Shown: positions 24,901 to 35,013 of the stretch, in pieces
How the letters are laid out: the number at the start of each line of letters is the position of its first letter
Numbering within the stretch: position 1 is the stretch's first letter
From: Colwellia sp. PAMC 21821
Lineage (GTDB): Bacteria; Pseudomonadota; Gammaproteobacteria; Enterobacterales; Alteromonadaceae
NCBI RefSeq assembly: GCF_002077175.1
Contig: NZ_CP014943.1
Span: forward strand, 3,224,001-3,288,000
Length of the DNA: 64,000 bases
Direction: 5' to 3'
The notes under the pieces: model-generated
The model's input: the letters and a program-made list of their open reading frames with translations, nothing else
The model's database searches: none
Told to the model about the DNA's origin: nothing
Position numbers and translations under genes: made by a program

Positions 24901-26385
24901 GTGTTTGGCATTGCAATGAATTCTATATTCAACTCCCCTTGGTTAGCGTTAGAAAATTTCCCTATTTTAATCTCAGCAGCGCTAGTGCTATTACTTAGCT
25001 TAGTGATAATTACTTTGGTATTGCTTCGACAAATAAAAACAAGCCGTACCGCCTTTGTAGCTCAACAACACCTTTTGCAGCAATTGGCCGAAAAGGTCAA
25101 CCTGAGTTATGAAGTGAATGCGAGTAATCAGCAGCAATTACAGCAACAGTTAAACTTTAATCATCAACAGTTGGCTAATCAACAAAGCGAACTAAAAACC
25201 TATTTTGAACAGCAAATTTCTGACTTTAAATTAAAACTATTGCGCCAACATGGTGAGCAAGGTGAAAAACAAGCACAGCAATTATATAGCCATAGTGAAC
25301 AGCTTAAGAAAACCTTGTACGAACATCATGTGACTTTTAACAACAATCAACGTAATGCCACTGAACAGTTAACTAATCAACTAACGGCAACGTCAAAGTT
25401 AGGCCGAGAAGAAATGGCAAAATCACTGCATTTATCCAGTGAACAAATGGCCAAAAGAATTGATGAGTTAACGGTTTCTACTGATAATCGTCTGAAAGAT
25501 ATTAGTGGTCAGGTCGAAAAGCGATTAGCAGACGGCTTTGAAAAAACCACCAAAACATTTAACGATATTTTGCAACGTTTAGCCTTAATTGATGATGCAC
25601 AGAAAAAAATAACCGAACTGTCTAATAATGTTGTCAGTTTACAAGAGGTGCTTTCAGACAAACGCTCGCGCGGTGCCTTTGGTGAAGTTCAACTTAATGC
25701 TTTAATTCGAAATGTATTACCCGAGCAGCACTTTTCACTACAACATACCTTATCAAACGGTAAAATTGCTGACTGTATTTTATTTCTACCTGAGCCTACG
25801 GGGAACGTGGTCGTTGATTCCAAATTCCCGTTAGAAAGCTATAAAAAGATGGCTGACAATACCTTAGGTGAATTTGAGCGTAAAGCTGCAGAGCGACAAT
25901 TTAAACTTGATATTAAAAAGCATATTAACGATATCAGTGATAAGTATTTAATTGAAAAGGAAACCGCAGACGGCGCGGTAATGTTTATTCCTGCGGAAGC
26001 TATTTTTGCAGAAATACACGCACATCACAGTGACTTAGTTGACTATGCTAATAAAAAGCGAGTGTGGTTAGCCTCGCCAACAACATTAATGGCCATTTTA
26101 ACGACGGCACGCTCGGTGTTAAAAGACGAAGCAACTCGTAAACAGATACATGTTATTCAAGCACATTTGTCACATCTAGCATCTGATTTTTCGCGTTTTA
26201 AAAGTCGCTTTGCTAATTTAGCAAAACATATAGATCAAGCGGCCAGTGACGTAAAGCAAATTCATACATCAGCAGATAAAATTAGTAGTCGTTTTGAAAA
26301 AATAGAGCAGGTAGAATTAAAACAAGAAGAAAAAGAAGAAAAAGAAGAAGAAAAAGAAGAGAGTGTCGCTATTTCGGCTGATTAA
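24901..26385 (+). CDS. rmuC: DNA recombination protein RmuC
   Basis: RmuC is a membrane-anchored coiled-coil protein with a nuclease-like core that limits inversions at short inverted repeats. The 494-residue protein has one N-terminal membrane segment (about residues 17-41) and a Gln-rich coiled coil (about 45-250). The conserved RmuC core includes KRSRGAFGEVQLNALIRNVL, VVDSKFPLESYKKM and ASPTTLMAILTTARSVLKDE. The C-terminus is a Glu/Lys run (EEKEEKEEEKEESV). The GTG at 24901 or the ATG at 24916 could be the start; neither has a clear ribosome site. Confidence 0.92.
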   Translation: MFGIAMNSIFNSPWLALENFPILISAALVLLLSLVIITLVLLRQIKTSRTAFVAQQHLLQQLAEKVNLSYEVNASNQQQLQQQLNFNHQQLANQQSELKTYFEQQISDFKLKLLRQHGEQGEKQAQQLYSHSEQLKKTLYEHHVTFNNNQRNATEQLTNQLTATSKLGREEMAKSLHLSSEQMAKRIDELTVSTDNRLKDISGQVEKRLADGFEKTTKTFNDILQRLALIDDAQKKITELSNNVVSLQEVLSDKRSRGAFGEVQLNALIRNVLPEQHFSLQHTLSNGKIADCILFLPEPTGNVVVDSKFPLESYKKMADNTLGEFERKAAERQFKLDIKKHINDISDKYLIEKETADGAVMFIPAEAIFAEIHAHHSDLVDYANKKRVWLASPTTLMAILTTARSVLKDEATRKQIHVIQAHLSHLASDFSRFKSRFANLAKHIDQAASDVKQIHTSADKISSRFEKIEQVELKQEEKEEKEEEKEESVAISAD

Positions 26386-26449
26386 ATGTCACCATTACTG
26401 AGTGGCGGTAACCGTGCTAAGTTGATGCTCATAAATATAAATACTTTAA

Positions 26450-26478
26450 GTTTTCAGCAAATGGTAATCGCTGAAAAC
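26450..26478. other. Inverted repeat between rmuC and the GGDEF gene
   Basis: A perfect 9-bp inverted repeat GTTTTCAGC/GCTGAAAAC is separated by 11 bases. There is no T run after it, so it is not a standard terminator. It could be an operator or an mRNA hairpin upstream of the diguanylate cyclase. Confidence 0.5.
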
Positions 26479-26516
26479 AGCGTCGCACTTGCCGACATTC
26501 TATCTTGGAGTAACGC

Positions 26517-27707
26517 TTGATTCAGTTTTTCAGCGGTTTTAAAAGTAGTGCGTTCAGTTTGATTGCTTTTTTTGTGGCCTTCGTACTCATCAGTAAATTT
26601 CAAAGTTATTGGTTCGCTAAAATTAATCTCATAGAGCAAGTACTTTATGGCTTGTTTGCCATCACTATCATGTTATCGGGCTACTTCAATCGCAGCCGAC
26701 TGGCGTTAGCTGCAATCATTTTATTAGTATTTTATGCCACGCTTTCACAAGCATTACCTTGGCAATCTTGGGTGTTTTCTCATAGCGAGTGGTTGCTGCT
26801 TACCGGTGCCGGCATGTTCTCGGTCTTAAGTTTAATGAAAGATAGAGGGTTATTGTCAATTCATGGCTTTTATCGCCTTATATTAATGTTATGCGTAGGC
26901 ATTGCTAGCTACTTTTGGTTTGATATAGCTAATATTTTAGTCGCCCAGCTTACGCATGTTAAACAACTAACGTCTTGGCTGAAGTACATTACTGTCGAAT
27001 TGCCCCTAGTGATTTTTTCCTTACTATTGCTGTGGCGATGTATACGTGAAAAAAGCTTAGTAACGACGGCACTGTTAACAAGTTACTGTATCTGGCTTGG
27101 GCAGTATTATCAGATAATTACACTGCCTTGGAGCGTGCTACTAACCTTGATGATCATGCACTACCTTTTGGCCGTGGTAGTTGACTCATACTTTTTAGCT
27201 TATCGTGATGAACTCACGGCTTTACCTTCTCGCCGAGCACTGAATCAACTGGCCTTGTCGTTAGGACGAAAATACACACTTGCCATGCTAGATATTGATC
27301 ATTTTAAAAAGTTTAACGACACTTATGGTCATGACATTGGCGATCAAGTTTTAAAGCTAGTGGCGAGTAAATTGGCGCAAGTGAAAGCTTCAGGTAAAGT
27401 GTTTCGTTACGGTGGTGAAGAATTTACTATTGTCTTTTCAGGTAAAACCACAGAGCAGGCTTTACCTGCTTTAGAAGCTGTTAGGCAGGCGGTAGAAGAT
27501 TATAAAATAGTTATTCGACAAGAGCAGCGAAAAACCAAACAAGCGCGAACAAATAAAAAAAGTAGCGAAAATAAAACCGTCAGTGTCACTATTTCAATAG
27601 GGCTAGCGGCAAGAGTATCAAAGTTAAGTTTTGAACAAACGTTAAAGTTAGCTGATCAAGCATTATATCGTGCGAAAAAATCAGGCCGGAATAAGGTCAG
27701 TGAATAA
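26517..27707 (+). CDS. Membrane-bound diguanylate cyclase (GGDEF)
   Basis: This 396-residue protein has about seven N-terminal hydrophobic segments (residues 1-225), then a GGDEF domain from about residue 230. The domain shows the start motif DELTALPSRRALNQ and the metal/nucleotide-binding LDIDHFKKFNDTYGHDIGD. The active-site loop GGEEF lies at residues 299-303, and a conserved VTISIGLAAR strand follows. It should make c-di-GMP at the inner membrane in response to an unknown signal. No RxxD inhibitory site is seen five residues before GGEEF. Start is a TTG with GGAG six bases upstream, the only start with a good site. Confidence 0.9.
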   Translation: MIQFFSGFKSSAFSLIAFFVAFVLISKFQSYWFAKINLIEQVLYGLFAITIMLSGYFNRSRLALAAIILLVFYATLSQALPWQSWVFSHSEWLLLTGAGMFSVLSLMKDRGLLSIHGFYRLILMLCVGIASYFWFDIANILVAQLTHVKQLTSWLKYITVELPLVIFSLLLLWRCIREKSLVTTALLTSYCIWLGQYYQIITLPWSVLLTLMIMHYLLAVVVDSYFLAYRDELTALPSRRALNQLALSLGRKYTLAMLDIDHFKKFNDTYGHDIGDQVLKLVASKLAQVKASGKVFRYGGEEFTIVFSGKTTEQALPALEAVRQAVEDYKIVIRQEQRKTKQARTNKKSSENKTVSVTISIGLAARVSKLSFEQTLKLADQALYRAKKSGRNKVSE

Positions 27708-28078
27708 TACCTTGATTAATTCGCTGTGCATTTTGCGGGTAAAAATAAAAAAACAGCGATATAAAATAACTATAAATATAAATTTAACTTTTAATAAAAA
27801 TCAAACTAAAAATCATGGCTGAATTAAGACATTTAACTCATGAAAGTAGGGCGATTATTGAGTTGAATTGGTATAAAAGACAATAAAAAACAGCTTCAAA
27901 AATCCTGCATTACCACCAATTAATAACAATTTTTTAGACATAAAAAAGCCCATGAAATTATCATGGGCCAGTTGTTCATAAAGCTAAATTCTATTCGTAT
28001 CTAACGTTCAGAAGGTAACTAGATGTCATCTTTATTCTCTAGGCGTTAAATGTATTTAGGCTCTAAAAACCTTAAGCT
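27708..28078. other. Intergenic region, convergent genes
   Basis: This is A/T-rich spacer between the GGDEF gene (+) and the transporter gene (-). Apart from the terminator at 27942-27969, nothing coding or structured was found. Confidence 0.5.
27942..27969 (-). terminator. Terminator of the NSS transporter gene
   Basis: In minus-strand sense the perfect stem GGCCCATGA-TAATT-TCATGGGC is followed by TTTTTT, downstream of the transporter stop codon. Confidence 0.85.
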
Positions 28079-29416
28079 TTAATTCAATATCGCAACATTA
28101 ATAAAGACTACGGTTAATAGCATCGGGCACACAAAGCGTAAGTAATTCCCCCATATTGGTAACCATTTTCTGCCTTCTTGTAAAGATACATCACGTAGCT
28201 TGTTACCGCGTTTCCAGAGCCAGCCAACAACAATAAAGTAAAACAAGCAGCTAAGCGGTTGCAAAATAGTGGTAAGTACGCGAATTACCAAACCAAATAA
28301 GCTATCAAAAAACGTGATTAAAGTCATACTCGTAGCTAATACAATGGCTGATACCAACCAAGTTGCTTTGGATCGGCTAAGCTTTTTGTCTTCAACAAGG
28401 TAGGAGACAGGGACTTCGGTTGAAGAAATGGTTGAAGTGAGTGCTGCAATCGATAATAACGAGAAAAACCCAATCGCCACTAACATGCCAATGCTACCCA
28501 TCGAATTGAAAAGTTCAGGTAATATGTTAAATATAAGCTGACCTTCACCAATCAATTCATCGCCTTGAAATACTTGTTGTCCGGCGGCTTCTGCAACGTA
28601 AAGTGCTGGAATAATTAACAAACCTGCCATAAAAGCAATAAAGGTATCGAGAGCGGTAATTGAAATAGCGAGTTTGCCAATATCACGGTCTTTTTTCATA
28701 TAAGAGCCGTAAATCATCATACCACCGACACCGATAGAAAGTGAGAAGAAGGCTTGACCCATGGCAGATATAATCAATTTTGGATTAGTCACTTGTGAAA
28801 AGTCAGGGATTAAATAGGTTCTCAAGCCCTTTTCAGCACCAGGTTGTTGCAAGATGTATGCAATTAACGCGACCAACATGATCAATAAAACAGGCATTAA
28901 ACGCGCAGACCATTTCTCTATGCCAGCGTTAACCCCTTGATGAATAATAGCAGCGCCAAGCAATATAAATATCGGTGTAAACATTAAATTACGTAAAGTG
29001 CTTGATGTAGCAAGCCATTGGGAAATTTCATGATAACCAAGGAGCTCTGCTAATGGTGATATCGCATGAGCGAGCATCCAGCCAGCAACTATGGTGTAAA
29101 AACTTAACATCATTATTGCGCCACACAAACCAATCAAACCTGCATATTTACCAAACTTTGGTGCTGTTTCGCGACAAGCATCTTCTAAGGCTGAAACTGG
29201 GTTTTTCTGTGCTTGATTACCAATATAAACTTCGGCATAAAGTGCAGGAAATGCCAGTAATATGGTTACTATCAGGTAAACAAATAAAAATGCACCACCG
29301 CCATTATTTGCCGCCTGAGTGGGAAAACCCCAAATATTGCCTAAACCAATTGCAGAACCTGCAGCGGCGAGAACAAAACCAATTCTGGAATGAAACGAAT
29401 CTCTAATATTACTCAT
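28079..29416 (-). CDS. Sodium-dependent amino-acid/neurotransmitter-type transporter (NSS/SNF family)
   Basis: This 445-residue integral membrane protein has about 11 hydrophobic helices. The N-terminal signature of the neurotransmitter:sodium symporter family is clear: RIGFVLAAAGSAIGLGNIWG (unwound TM1 with Na+ and substrate sites), followed by FPTQAANNGGGAFLFVY. It would import an amino acid or related solute with Na+, fitting a marine cell. The substrate is not evident. A perfect 12-bp inverted repeat lies about 160-200 bp upstream, and a terminator follows the gene. Confidence 0.9.
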   Translation of the reverse strand: MSNIRDSFHSRIGFVLAAAGSAIGLGNIWGFPTQAANNGGGAFLFVYLIVTILLAFPALYAEVYIGNQAQKNPVSALEDACRETAPKFGKYAGLIGLCGAIMMLSFYTIVAGWMLAHAISPLAELLGYHEISQWLATSSTLRNLMFTPIFILLGAAIIHQGVNAGIEKWSARLMPVLLIMLVALIAYILQQPGAEKGLRTYLIPDFSQVTNPKLIISAMGQAFFSLSIGVGGMMIYGSYMKKDRDIGKLAISITALDTFIAFMAGLLIIPALYVAEAAGQQVFQGDELIGEGQLIFNILPELFNSMGSIGMLVAIGFFSLLSIAALTSTISSTEVPVSYLVEDKKLSRSKATWLVSAIVLATSMTLITFFDSLFGLVIRVLTTILQPLSCLFYFIVVGWLWKRGNKLRDVSLQEGRKWLPIWGNYLRFVCPMLLTVVFINVAILN

Positions 29417-29753
29417 AAATGATGATTATTATTGTTGTTAATACTTTGGTTTGAGCTTACCTAGTTAACACTCGTTAGCAAAGTTTTTTTAACAATTTGT
29501 TGGTTATGATTTTATGTTTTTGTAAATTATTCTGGGATAGGTCGTTTTCTGGAGAGATTTAGCGATAGGTTATAATACACTTTAACCGTAAAGGTCCTTT
29601 TTTAATGATTAAAGTGTATTCATAAAGCATAATTTACATAACATTGGCGATTACAATTAACGTATCGACATATGTTAAGTACAGTAAACAGAAAAGTTTA
29701 AAACCCAATAAATTGGTTATTTCCCATTTACTAAATTAATTATATAGATAGCA
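29417..29753. other. Intergenic region with a long inverted repeat
   Basis: This spacer lies between proA (ends 29754) and the transporter gene (starts 29416), both minus strand. It contains the perfect 12-bp inverted repeat AATACACTTTAA (29574-29585) / TTAAAGTGTATT (29609-29620) with a 23-base loop and no adjacent T run. This could be an operator for the transporter or a weak proA terminator. No ORF is present. Confidence 0.55.
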
Positions 29754-31025
29754 TTAAGGGCGAATTTGTCCTTGGCCAGCCACACGGTATTTAAATATCG
29801 TCAACTGTTCTAAACCTACTGGCCCACGGGCATGTATTTTACCGGTAGCTATACCTATTTCAGCGCCCATTCCAAATTCACCACCATCCGAAAACTGAGT
29901 TGAAGCATTATGCATGACTACTGCTGAATCAACTGCGCGCATAAATATTTCTGCTGTATCACTGTTTTCAGTAATAATAGCATCGGTATGTTTAGACGAA
30001 TGCTCGTCAATAAAGTCAAGCGCTTCTTCTAACCCTGACACGACTTTAACCGATAAAATAGCGTCGAGGTATTCAGTATCCCAATCAGCATCATTGGCAG
30101 CGATGATTCTTGCATCACAAGCTTGAGCTGCAAGGTCGCCTCTAATTTCACAATTTTCTAAAGTGTCGACTAATTTTGGTAAAAATTCAGCGGCTATCGC
30201 TTGGTCTAATACTAAACTTTCAGTAGCACCACAAACTCCCGTTCTACGTAATTTGGCATTGTTAACAATGCTCAATGCTTTCGTTAAGTCAGCATCGGTG
30301 TCAATATAAATGTGGTTATTGCCATCTAAATGAAGCAATGTTGGCACTTGAGCTTCGTTTCTCACTAATTCTACTAAGCCACGACCGCCGCGAGGAATAA
30401 CTAAGTCTACATATTCAGCGCAACGCAATAATGCAGCAACAGCAGAGCGATCATCCGTGTCTACTAGTTGTATACATGTGGCTGGTAAGTTAGCCGCGCG
30501 CAGTCCTGTAGACATACATTCAACAATAATACGAGTAGAGTTGAGGCTTTCAGAGCCTCCACGTAAAATGACACTATTACCCGATTTTAAACATAACGCG
30601 CCAGCATCTGCACCAACATTTGGACGCGACTCGTAGATCATACCAATAACACCAATTGGGGTTGATACACGGGTTATTTTAAGGCCATTTGGACGATCGA
30701 ACTGTGCCAATGAACGACCAACAGGATCGGGGAGTTTTGAAATATCTTCTAAAGCGACAGCCATCGCTTCAATTCTTTCAGGGGTAAGCTTAAGTCGATC
30801 AATAAATGATTCGGCTTTACCCGCTTTCATAACGCTTAAAACATCAAGTTCATTGGCTTCGAGAAGAGCGGGTGTATTCTTACGCAGCGCTTGAGCTGCA
30901 ACCGTTAATGCTTGATTTTTTTGCTCAGTCGTTGCACTGGCTAGCACTTTTGCGGCTGCTTTGGCTTGCTTGCCAAGATTGTTGATCATACTTTCGATAT
31001 CGATAATTTTATTGCTATTTGACAT
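29754..31025 (-). CDS. proA: Gamma-glutamyl phosphate reductase
   Basis: ProA reduces gamma-glutamyl phosphate to glutamate semialdehyde with NADPH, the second step of proline synthesis. The 423-residue protein belongs to the aldehyde dehydrogenase superfamily. It has [20 protein letters not shown], the catalytic cysteine in [11 protein letters not shown], and the C-terminal [20 protein letters not shown] characteristic of ProA. AGGAAAG precedes the ATG. Its usual operon partner proB is not upstream; proC lies 244 bp upstream on the same strand. Confidence 0.96.
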   Translation of the reverse strand: MSNSNKIIDIESMINNLGKQAKAAAKVLASATTEQKNQALTVAAQALRKNTPALLEANELDVLSVMKAGKAESFIDRLKLTPERIEAMAVALEDISKLPDPVGRSLAQFDRPNGLKITRVSTPIGVIGMIYESRPNVGADAGALCLKSGNSVILRGGSESLNSTRIIVECMSTGLRAANLPATCIQLVDTDDRSAVAALLRCAEYVDLVIPRGGRGLVELVRNEAQVPTLLHLDGNNHIYIDTDADLTKALSIVNNAKLRRTGVCGATESLVLDQAIAAEFLPKLVDTLENCEIRGDLAAQACDARIIAANDADWDTEYLDAILSVKVVSGLEEALDFIDEHSSKHTDAIITENSDTAEIFMRAVDSAVVMHNASTQFSDGGEFGMGAEIGIATGKIHARGPVGLEQLTIFKYRVAGQGQIRP

Positions 31026-31269
31026 AAATGACTTTCCTGTTTCTTGTTCGATTACGGGTAAACTGTTTGATCAAATTCAATGTAATTGAATTTACAACTT
31101 TAAATGATACATTGCCGATATTTATACTGTATTAAATATTAAAAACAATGATAAAAGTTCAGTTTATATAAATTAATAGTATTCTCTTTATGAGCCTACT
31201 ATTCTGAAGTTTTTTAAATGGTTATTTTCTTGCACCGGTCACCCACATTTTGCAGGGGAGAAGACGAAA

Positions 31270-32049
31270 TCAACGTAAGGCAAGGGCACGCTCATAAGCC
31301 GCTAATACCGTTGACTCAATAAGCGTCTCTAATTTTGAATCTTGCATAAGCGTCGCTAAGCCAGCTGCTGTTGTACCATTTTTGCTAGTTACAGAATCAC
31401 GCAAGGCTTCCATGCTCTGATCGCTGCTCATCGCCAGCTCAATGGAACCACCCAATGTATTTAGCACCAAGTCTTTGGCGGTTTGAGGTGAAAACCCTAG
31501 CTTTATTGCAGATTCGATCCAGCAGCGCGCTATTTCGAAGGCATAACCAGGACCACTACCAGCCACTGCTGTCACTCGGTCTAATTCGTCTTCGCTAGTT
31601 GCTAAATGAGTATAACCAACCGCGTCTGTTAACGCTGCAGCAGTTTCTAATTGGCTTGGGCTACACCTTGAGTTAGCATAAAGTGCGCTGACTCCTCGGC
31701 CAATTTGCGCCGGTAAATTTGGCATCACTCGCATGACGGCTTGTTCGCCAATGAGTTTTTCTATCGAAGATACCGAATAACCAGCCGCAATGGAGATAAT
31801 GCAACCTGATTCAGCGAGATGGTTACGATAAGCTGGCAATACAGTTTCAATAAGTTGCGGTTTAATCGCAATAACGATGATATCGAAACGTTGGTCATAC
31901 AGCTCTTCAATAGTTTGTGTGACGGTAACACCCTTAGGTGCTTTGATTAAAGAAGGATTAATAATAGTAATTTTGTGATCTGTAGAGGTTGCCCAGCGAG
32001 TCAATAATGAACCGCCCATTTTCCCACAACCAATCATAAGTAATGACAT
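31270..32049 (-). CDS. proC: Pyrroline-5-carboxylate reductase
   Basis: ProC catalyses the last step of proline synthesis, reduction of 1-pyrroline-5-carboxylate. This 259-residue protein has the N-terminal nucleotide-binding motif MIGCGKMGGSLL. The C-terminal P5CR signature includes VAGSGPGYAFEI and VTSKNGTTAAGLATL. AGGAG lies five bases before the ATG. It is on the same strand as proA, with a 244-bp gap (31026-31269) in which no gene or clear terminator was seen, so proC-proA co-transcription is possible but unproven. Confidence 0.94.
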   Translation of the reverse strand: MSLLMIGCGKMGGSLLTRWATSTDHKITIINPSLIKAPKGVTVTQTIEELYDQRFDIIVIAIKPQLIETVLPAYRNHLAESGCIISIAAGYSVSSIEKLIGEQAVMRVMPNLPAQIGRGVSALYANSRCSPSQLETAAALTDAVGYTHLATSEDELDRVTAVAGSGPGYAFEIARCWIESAIKLGFSPQTAKDLVLNTLGGSIELAMSSDQSMEALRDSVTSKNGTTAAGLATLMQDSKLETLIESTVLAAYERALALR

Positions 32050-32441
32050 AAAACTCCTAATGTTTTTAGTTTGCTTTAGAACAAAAACAGCGAGTTCTGT
32101 AAGTGTTCAATATAAACTTTGTTGAAGCTTAAAAACTCGTCTTTAGCAGAAGTGATTTTAAGTTCAATTGAAAAAAGAGGGTTTATAGTATATGATATCG
32201 CCACTCATTTGTCGATTGTTGTCAAAAATCAGCGTTTATTTTAAACGTTTTAGCAATGTTTTATAACCTATTTTCAGATCAATTAATCGCTTTAAAAATC
32301 GATTTTTTGACTATAAAATAATTGCAATTCGACAAGAGTTTTACACGGAAATATCAAGCAAATATCTGAAGTGGCGTTAACTAGATCTGTTATCGCTTGA
32401 AGTTAGTTATTTATTTTAATCAATCAAAGTACGGAGTCATT
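32050..32441. other. Divergent promoter region between proC and proB
   Basis: About 390 bp of A/T-rich DNA lie between divergent proC and proB. It must hold both promoters. No firm -35/-10 pair or operator was identified, and no ORF is present apart from an in-frame extension of proB that lacks a ribosome site. Confidence 0.5.
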
Positions 32442-33620
32442 TTGCCCACATTTGAACAACCAAAATCAGAAAAAACCTCTCGAATCAAACCTCGCATAGT
32501 TATCAAAGTCGGCTCGAGCCTATTAGCAAACGTTAAAAATTTAACACCAAGTTTTGCCTTTATGCATGGCTTACTCAGTGACATTTCTACGTTACGAGAC
32601 CAAGGCTACGAAGTTGTACTCACCTCTTCAGGATCCGTAGCATTAGGTCTTAATACTGTTGGCTGTACCATCGAAAATGCCAGTGTACAAGACAAACAAG
32701 CGGCAGCCGCTTGTGGTCAACCCATATTAATGCATGCATACAAGCAAATCGCGTTGGAGTATGGTTTTGATATTGCTCAGGTGCTAGTCACCCTCGATGA
32801 TCTGGAAAATAGACGTCGATTTCTCAATATCAAAAATACAGTTCATCGCTTAATAAAACAAGGCGTAATGCCTATCGTTAATGAAAACGATACCGTTACC
32901 ACCGAAGAAATTCGTGTTGGCGACAACGATAGACTAGCGGCTAAAGTTGCTCAGATGATAGGTGCAGAATATCTGTTTATTTTAACCTGTATCGATGGCG
33001 TCTACGATCGTGACCCTTCTGAAGAAGGTGCAATTTTTGTTGAGTCTATTGAAGATGTAAGTAGCTATATGGAAGCTGCTAGCGGCACAAGTTCTTTAGG
33101 AACTGGTGGTATGCTGACTAAATTACAAGCAGCAAACATGGCACAAAATGCCGGTTGTACTACCATCATTGCTCGAGGAACAATGGAAGCTCCTGTTACG
33201 GCAATACTACGTGGCGAACGCAGGCACACTAAGTGTATCGCTCATTCATCACCTTCATCTGCATGGAATATCTGGCTGACTGACCGCCTACAAATGGCAG
33301 GTAGTTTAGTGATTAAACAGGATGTAGCTGACTCATTATTTGGTGGTGACGACGGTTTCTCATGCCACGATGTTGTTTCAATTCATGGGAACTTTGAGCG
33401 TGCAGATGTACTTCATGTCTATGATGAAAAAGGCGAGGAAATCGCTCGTGGTTTGTGTAACTTCTCATCTGATGAAACGGCCATTATTTCAAGCCGTCCA
33501 GAAGAGACTGTTAAGAATATACTCGGTTATGCCGCGTCACATCGTTTGATTAATAGCGAAAATTTAGTCGTATTGGCCGAACATCATCTATCTTGGGATG
33601 AACCGGTTCAAAGTGAGTAA
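32442..33620 (+). CDS. proB: Glutamate 5-kinase
   Basis: ProB phosphorylates glutamate at the gamma carboxyl, committing it to proline. The protein has an amino-acid-kinase domain (VIKVGSSLLA, LTSSGSVALG, IVNENDTVTTEEIRVGDNDR then LAAKVA, GTGGMLTKLQAA) and a C-terminal PUA domain. The start is taken as the TTG at 32442, which has GGAG five bases upstream and gives 392 residues. A TTG 45 bases earlier has no ribosome site. E. coli ProB is 367 residues. It is divergent from proC and proA rather than in a proBA operon. Confidence 0.93.
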   Translation: MPTFEQPKSEKTSRIKPRIVIKVGSSLLANVKNLTPSFAFMHGLLSDISTLRDQGYEVVLTSSGSVALGLNTVGCTIENASVQDKQAAAACGQPILMHAYKQIALEYGFDIAQVLVTLDDLENRRRFLNIKNTVHRLIKQGVMPIVNENDTVTTEEIRVGDNDRLAAKVAQMIGAEYLFILTCIDGVYDRDPSEEGAIFVESIEDVSSYMEAASGTSSLGTGGMLTKLQAANMAQNAGCTTIIARGTMEAPVTAILRGERRHTKCIAHSSPSSAWNIWLTDRLQMAGSLVIKQDVADSLFGGDDGFSCHDVVSIHGNFERADVLHVYDEKGEEIARGLCNFSSDETAIISSRPEETVKNILGYAASHRLINSENLVVLAEHHLSWDEPVQSE

Positions 33621-33974
33621 TTAATTACTTTGACATAATTATTGCTTAATAGTTATTTTGTAGTATTACTTTAAGTAATTATTTTAAGTAACTATTTTGA
33701 AATAATTTTGAAATAATATAGAAGACCTCATTGAATACTGGTTTGCTTACAGAGCTTACCGTGCATTTAATAAGGTCTTTTTTTTTGAATGCAATTAATC
33801 AAGCTGAACTTTGTCAATTACCCTAATTGTTTAAATCTTACGGAAAAGGTAATTTTTGGCTTAAGTTTTCGGCTAAATATTGAACAACTTAATCGTGTTA
33901 TTGAAATTACAGTTATAAACATCTCCACTGTTTCATTCACCCATTTTCAATAACTTGCTGCGTTCGTTTGATAT
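33621..33974. other. Intergenic region after proB
   Basis: This contains the probable proB terminator and then A/T-rich DNA up to the end of the convergent LysR gene. No ORF is supported. Confidence 0.5.
33722..33786 (+). terminator. Probable terminator of proB
   Basis: AAGACCTCATTGAAT pairs imperfectly with ATTTAATAAGGTCTT around a loop of about 28 bases. A run of nine or so T residues follows. Confidence 0.55.
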
Positions 33975-34904
33975 TTAATTTTCTAAGTTAAATGCGGTTG
34001 CAAATGCGCTACGCAGTAATTCTACCTTAGTCGATTCCCTAGGCGTTTTCTTATTTACTAACGATAAATTAAATTTATAAGTACGCGTACTGGGTTGAAT
34101 AATACGTATGTCACCGGCATTTAATTCCTGTTGTATATAGCTTTGCGGCATAAATCCAATATATTTTCCTGAGAGTATCATCGCTTTTCGGGTATCAAAT
34201 TGATAAGCCCTTGCAGATAAATTCAGCTGTTGTAATTGTGCTCGCCCGTCAATATCAATATCAATCCCTGGATGTATGGCGGCGGTTGTCGCTAAGTCTT
34301 GATCATTGATCTGAGTATCTACTTTGTTATAAAACGCGTGCTTTTTACCACAACAAAGAAAAATTGGCTCACTAGATAAAGGTACATAATGTAAACCTTC
34401 AATTTGTTGATACCCTGGGAATATCGCAATATGGGCTTTGTCTTTAAGTAATAATTTTTCTATATTCGAAATTGAGTCGCCGTCTAATACAATATGCAAA
34501 TTGGGTGAGCTATTCGATACGGATTCAATCACTTGTGCTAGCTTTTGCTGCCTTTTCCTATCTAATAAGTCGGCACATAAAATCACTAATTCGCCACTTA
34601 GCTCTTTACCTAGCGTACCTACTAACAGTGAAAAGTCGTTTAAAGAATCAAATAGCGAAATCACTGCATGATAAACCAATTGCCCATCTTCGGTGAGTGA
34701 GAAACCACCTCGGCCTCGTAAACACAATTTAAGTTTCATGCGTGTTTCTAAGTTAGACATATGAACACTGATGGTTGAACGGGTAATGCCGAGCGCTTTT
34801 TCAGCCGCAGAAAATCCCCCGTGCTCAACTACAGAGGTAAATATCCGTAATAAGCGTAAATCATATTCAGTTACAGGCTTTGGAATGATGGAATTTATCG
34901 ACAT
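33975..34904 (-). CDS. LysR-type regulator divergent from gabD
   Basis: This 309-residue LysR-family regulator has an N-terminal HTH at about residues 15-75 (LLRIFTSVVEHGGFSAAEKA, TRSTISVHMSNLE) followed by an effector-binding domain. It is divergent from gabD-gabT, with a 109-bp spacer containing a LysR-box-like palindrome, so control of GABA catabolism is a reasonable inference. It is a paralogue of the LysR gene at 43627-44544: both share the LRLLRI/IRLLRI start, GGFSAAE helix and LCxRGRxGFS segment. The effector is unknown. Confidence 0.85.
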   Translation of the reverse strand: MSINSIIPKPVTEYDLRLLRIFTSVVEHGGFSAAEKALGITRSTISVHMSNLETRMKLKLCLRGRGGFSLTEDGQLVYHAVISLFDSLNDFSLLVGTLGKELSGELVILCADLLDRKRQQKLAQVIESVSNSSPNLHIVLDGDSISNIEKLLLKDKAHIAIFPGYQQIEGLHYVPLSSEPIFLCCGKKHAFYNKVDTQINDQDLATTAAIHPGIDIDIDGRAQLQQLNLSARAYQFDTRKAMILSGKYIGFMPQSYIQQELNAGDIRIIQPSTRTYKFNLSLVNKKTPRESTKVELLRSAFATAFNLEN

Positions 34905-34971
34905 GTGCTACTCTAATGTTTTGTCATTGTAAAACTTAAGGTTGAATGTTTTGTATTTAACCGGAGTTTGA

Positions 34972-34984
34972 ATTGATATTCAAT
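34972..34984. promoter_or_regulatory. LysR-box-like palindrome upstream of gabD
   Basis: ATTGATATTCAAT is a 5-3-5 palindrome (ATTGA/TCAAT) 29 bp before the gabD start, in the divergent LysR-gabD spacer. The ATTGA...TCAAT form fits LysR operators, but binding is inferred from position only. Confidence 0.4.
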
Positions 34985-35013
34985 AGCTAAAATAGATTGC
35001 AACGGAGTTTAAT

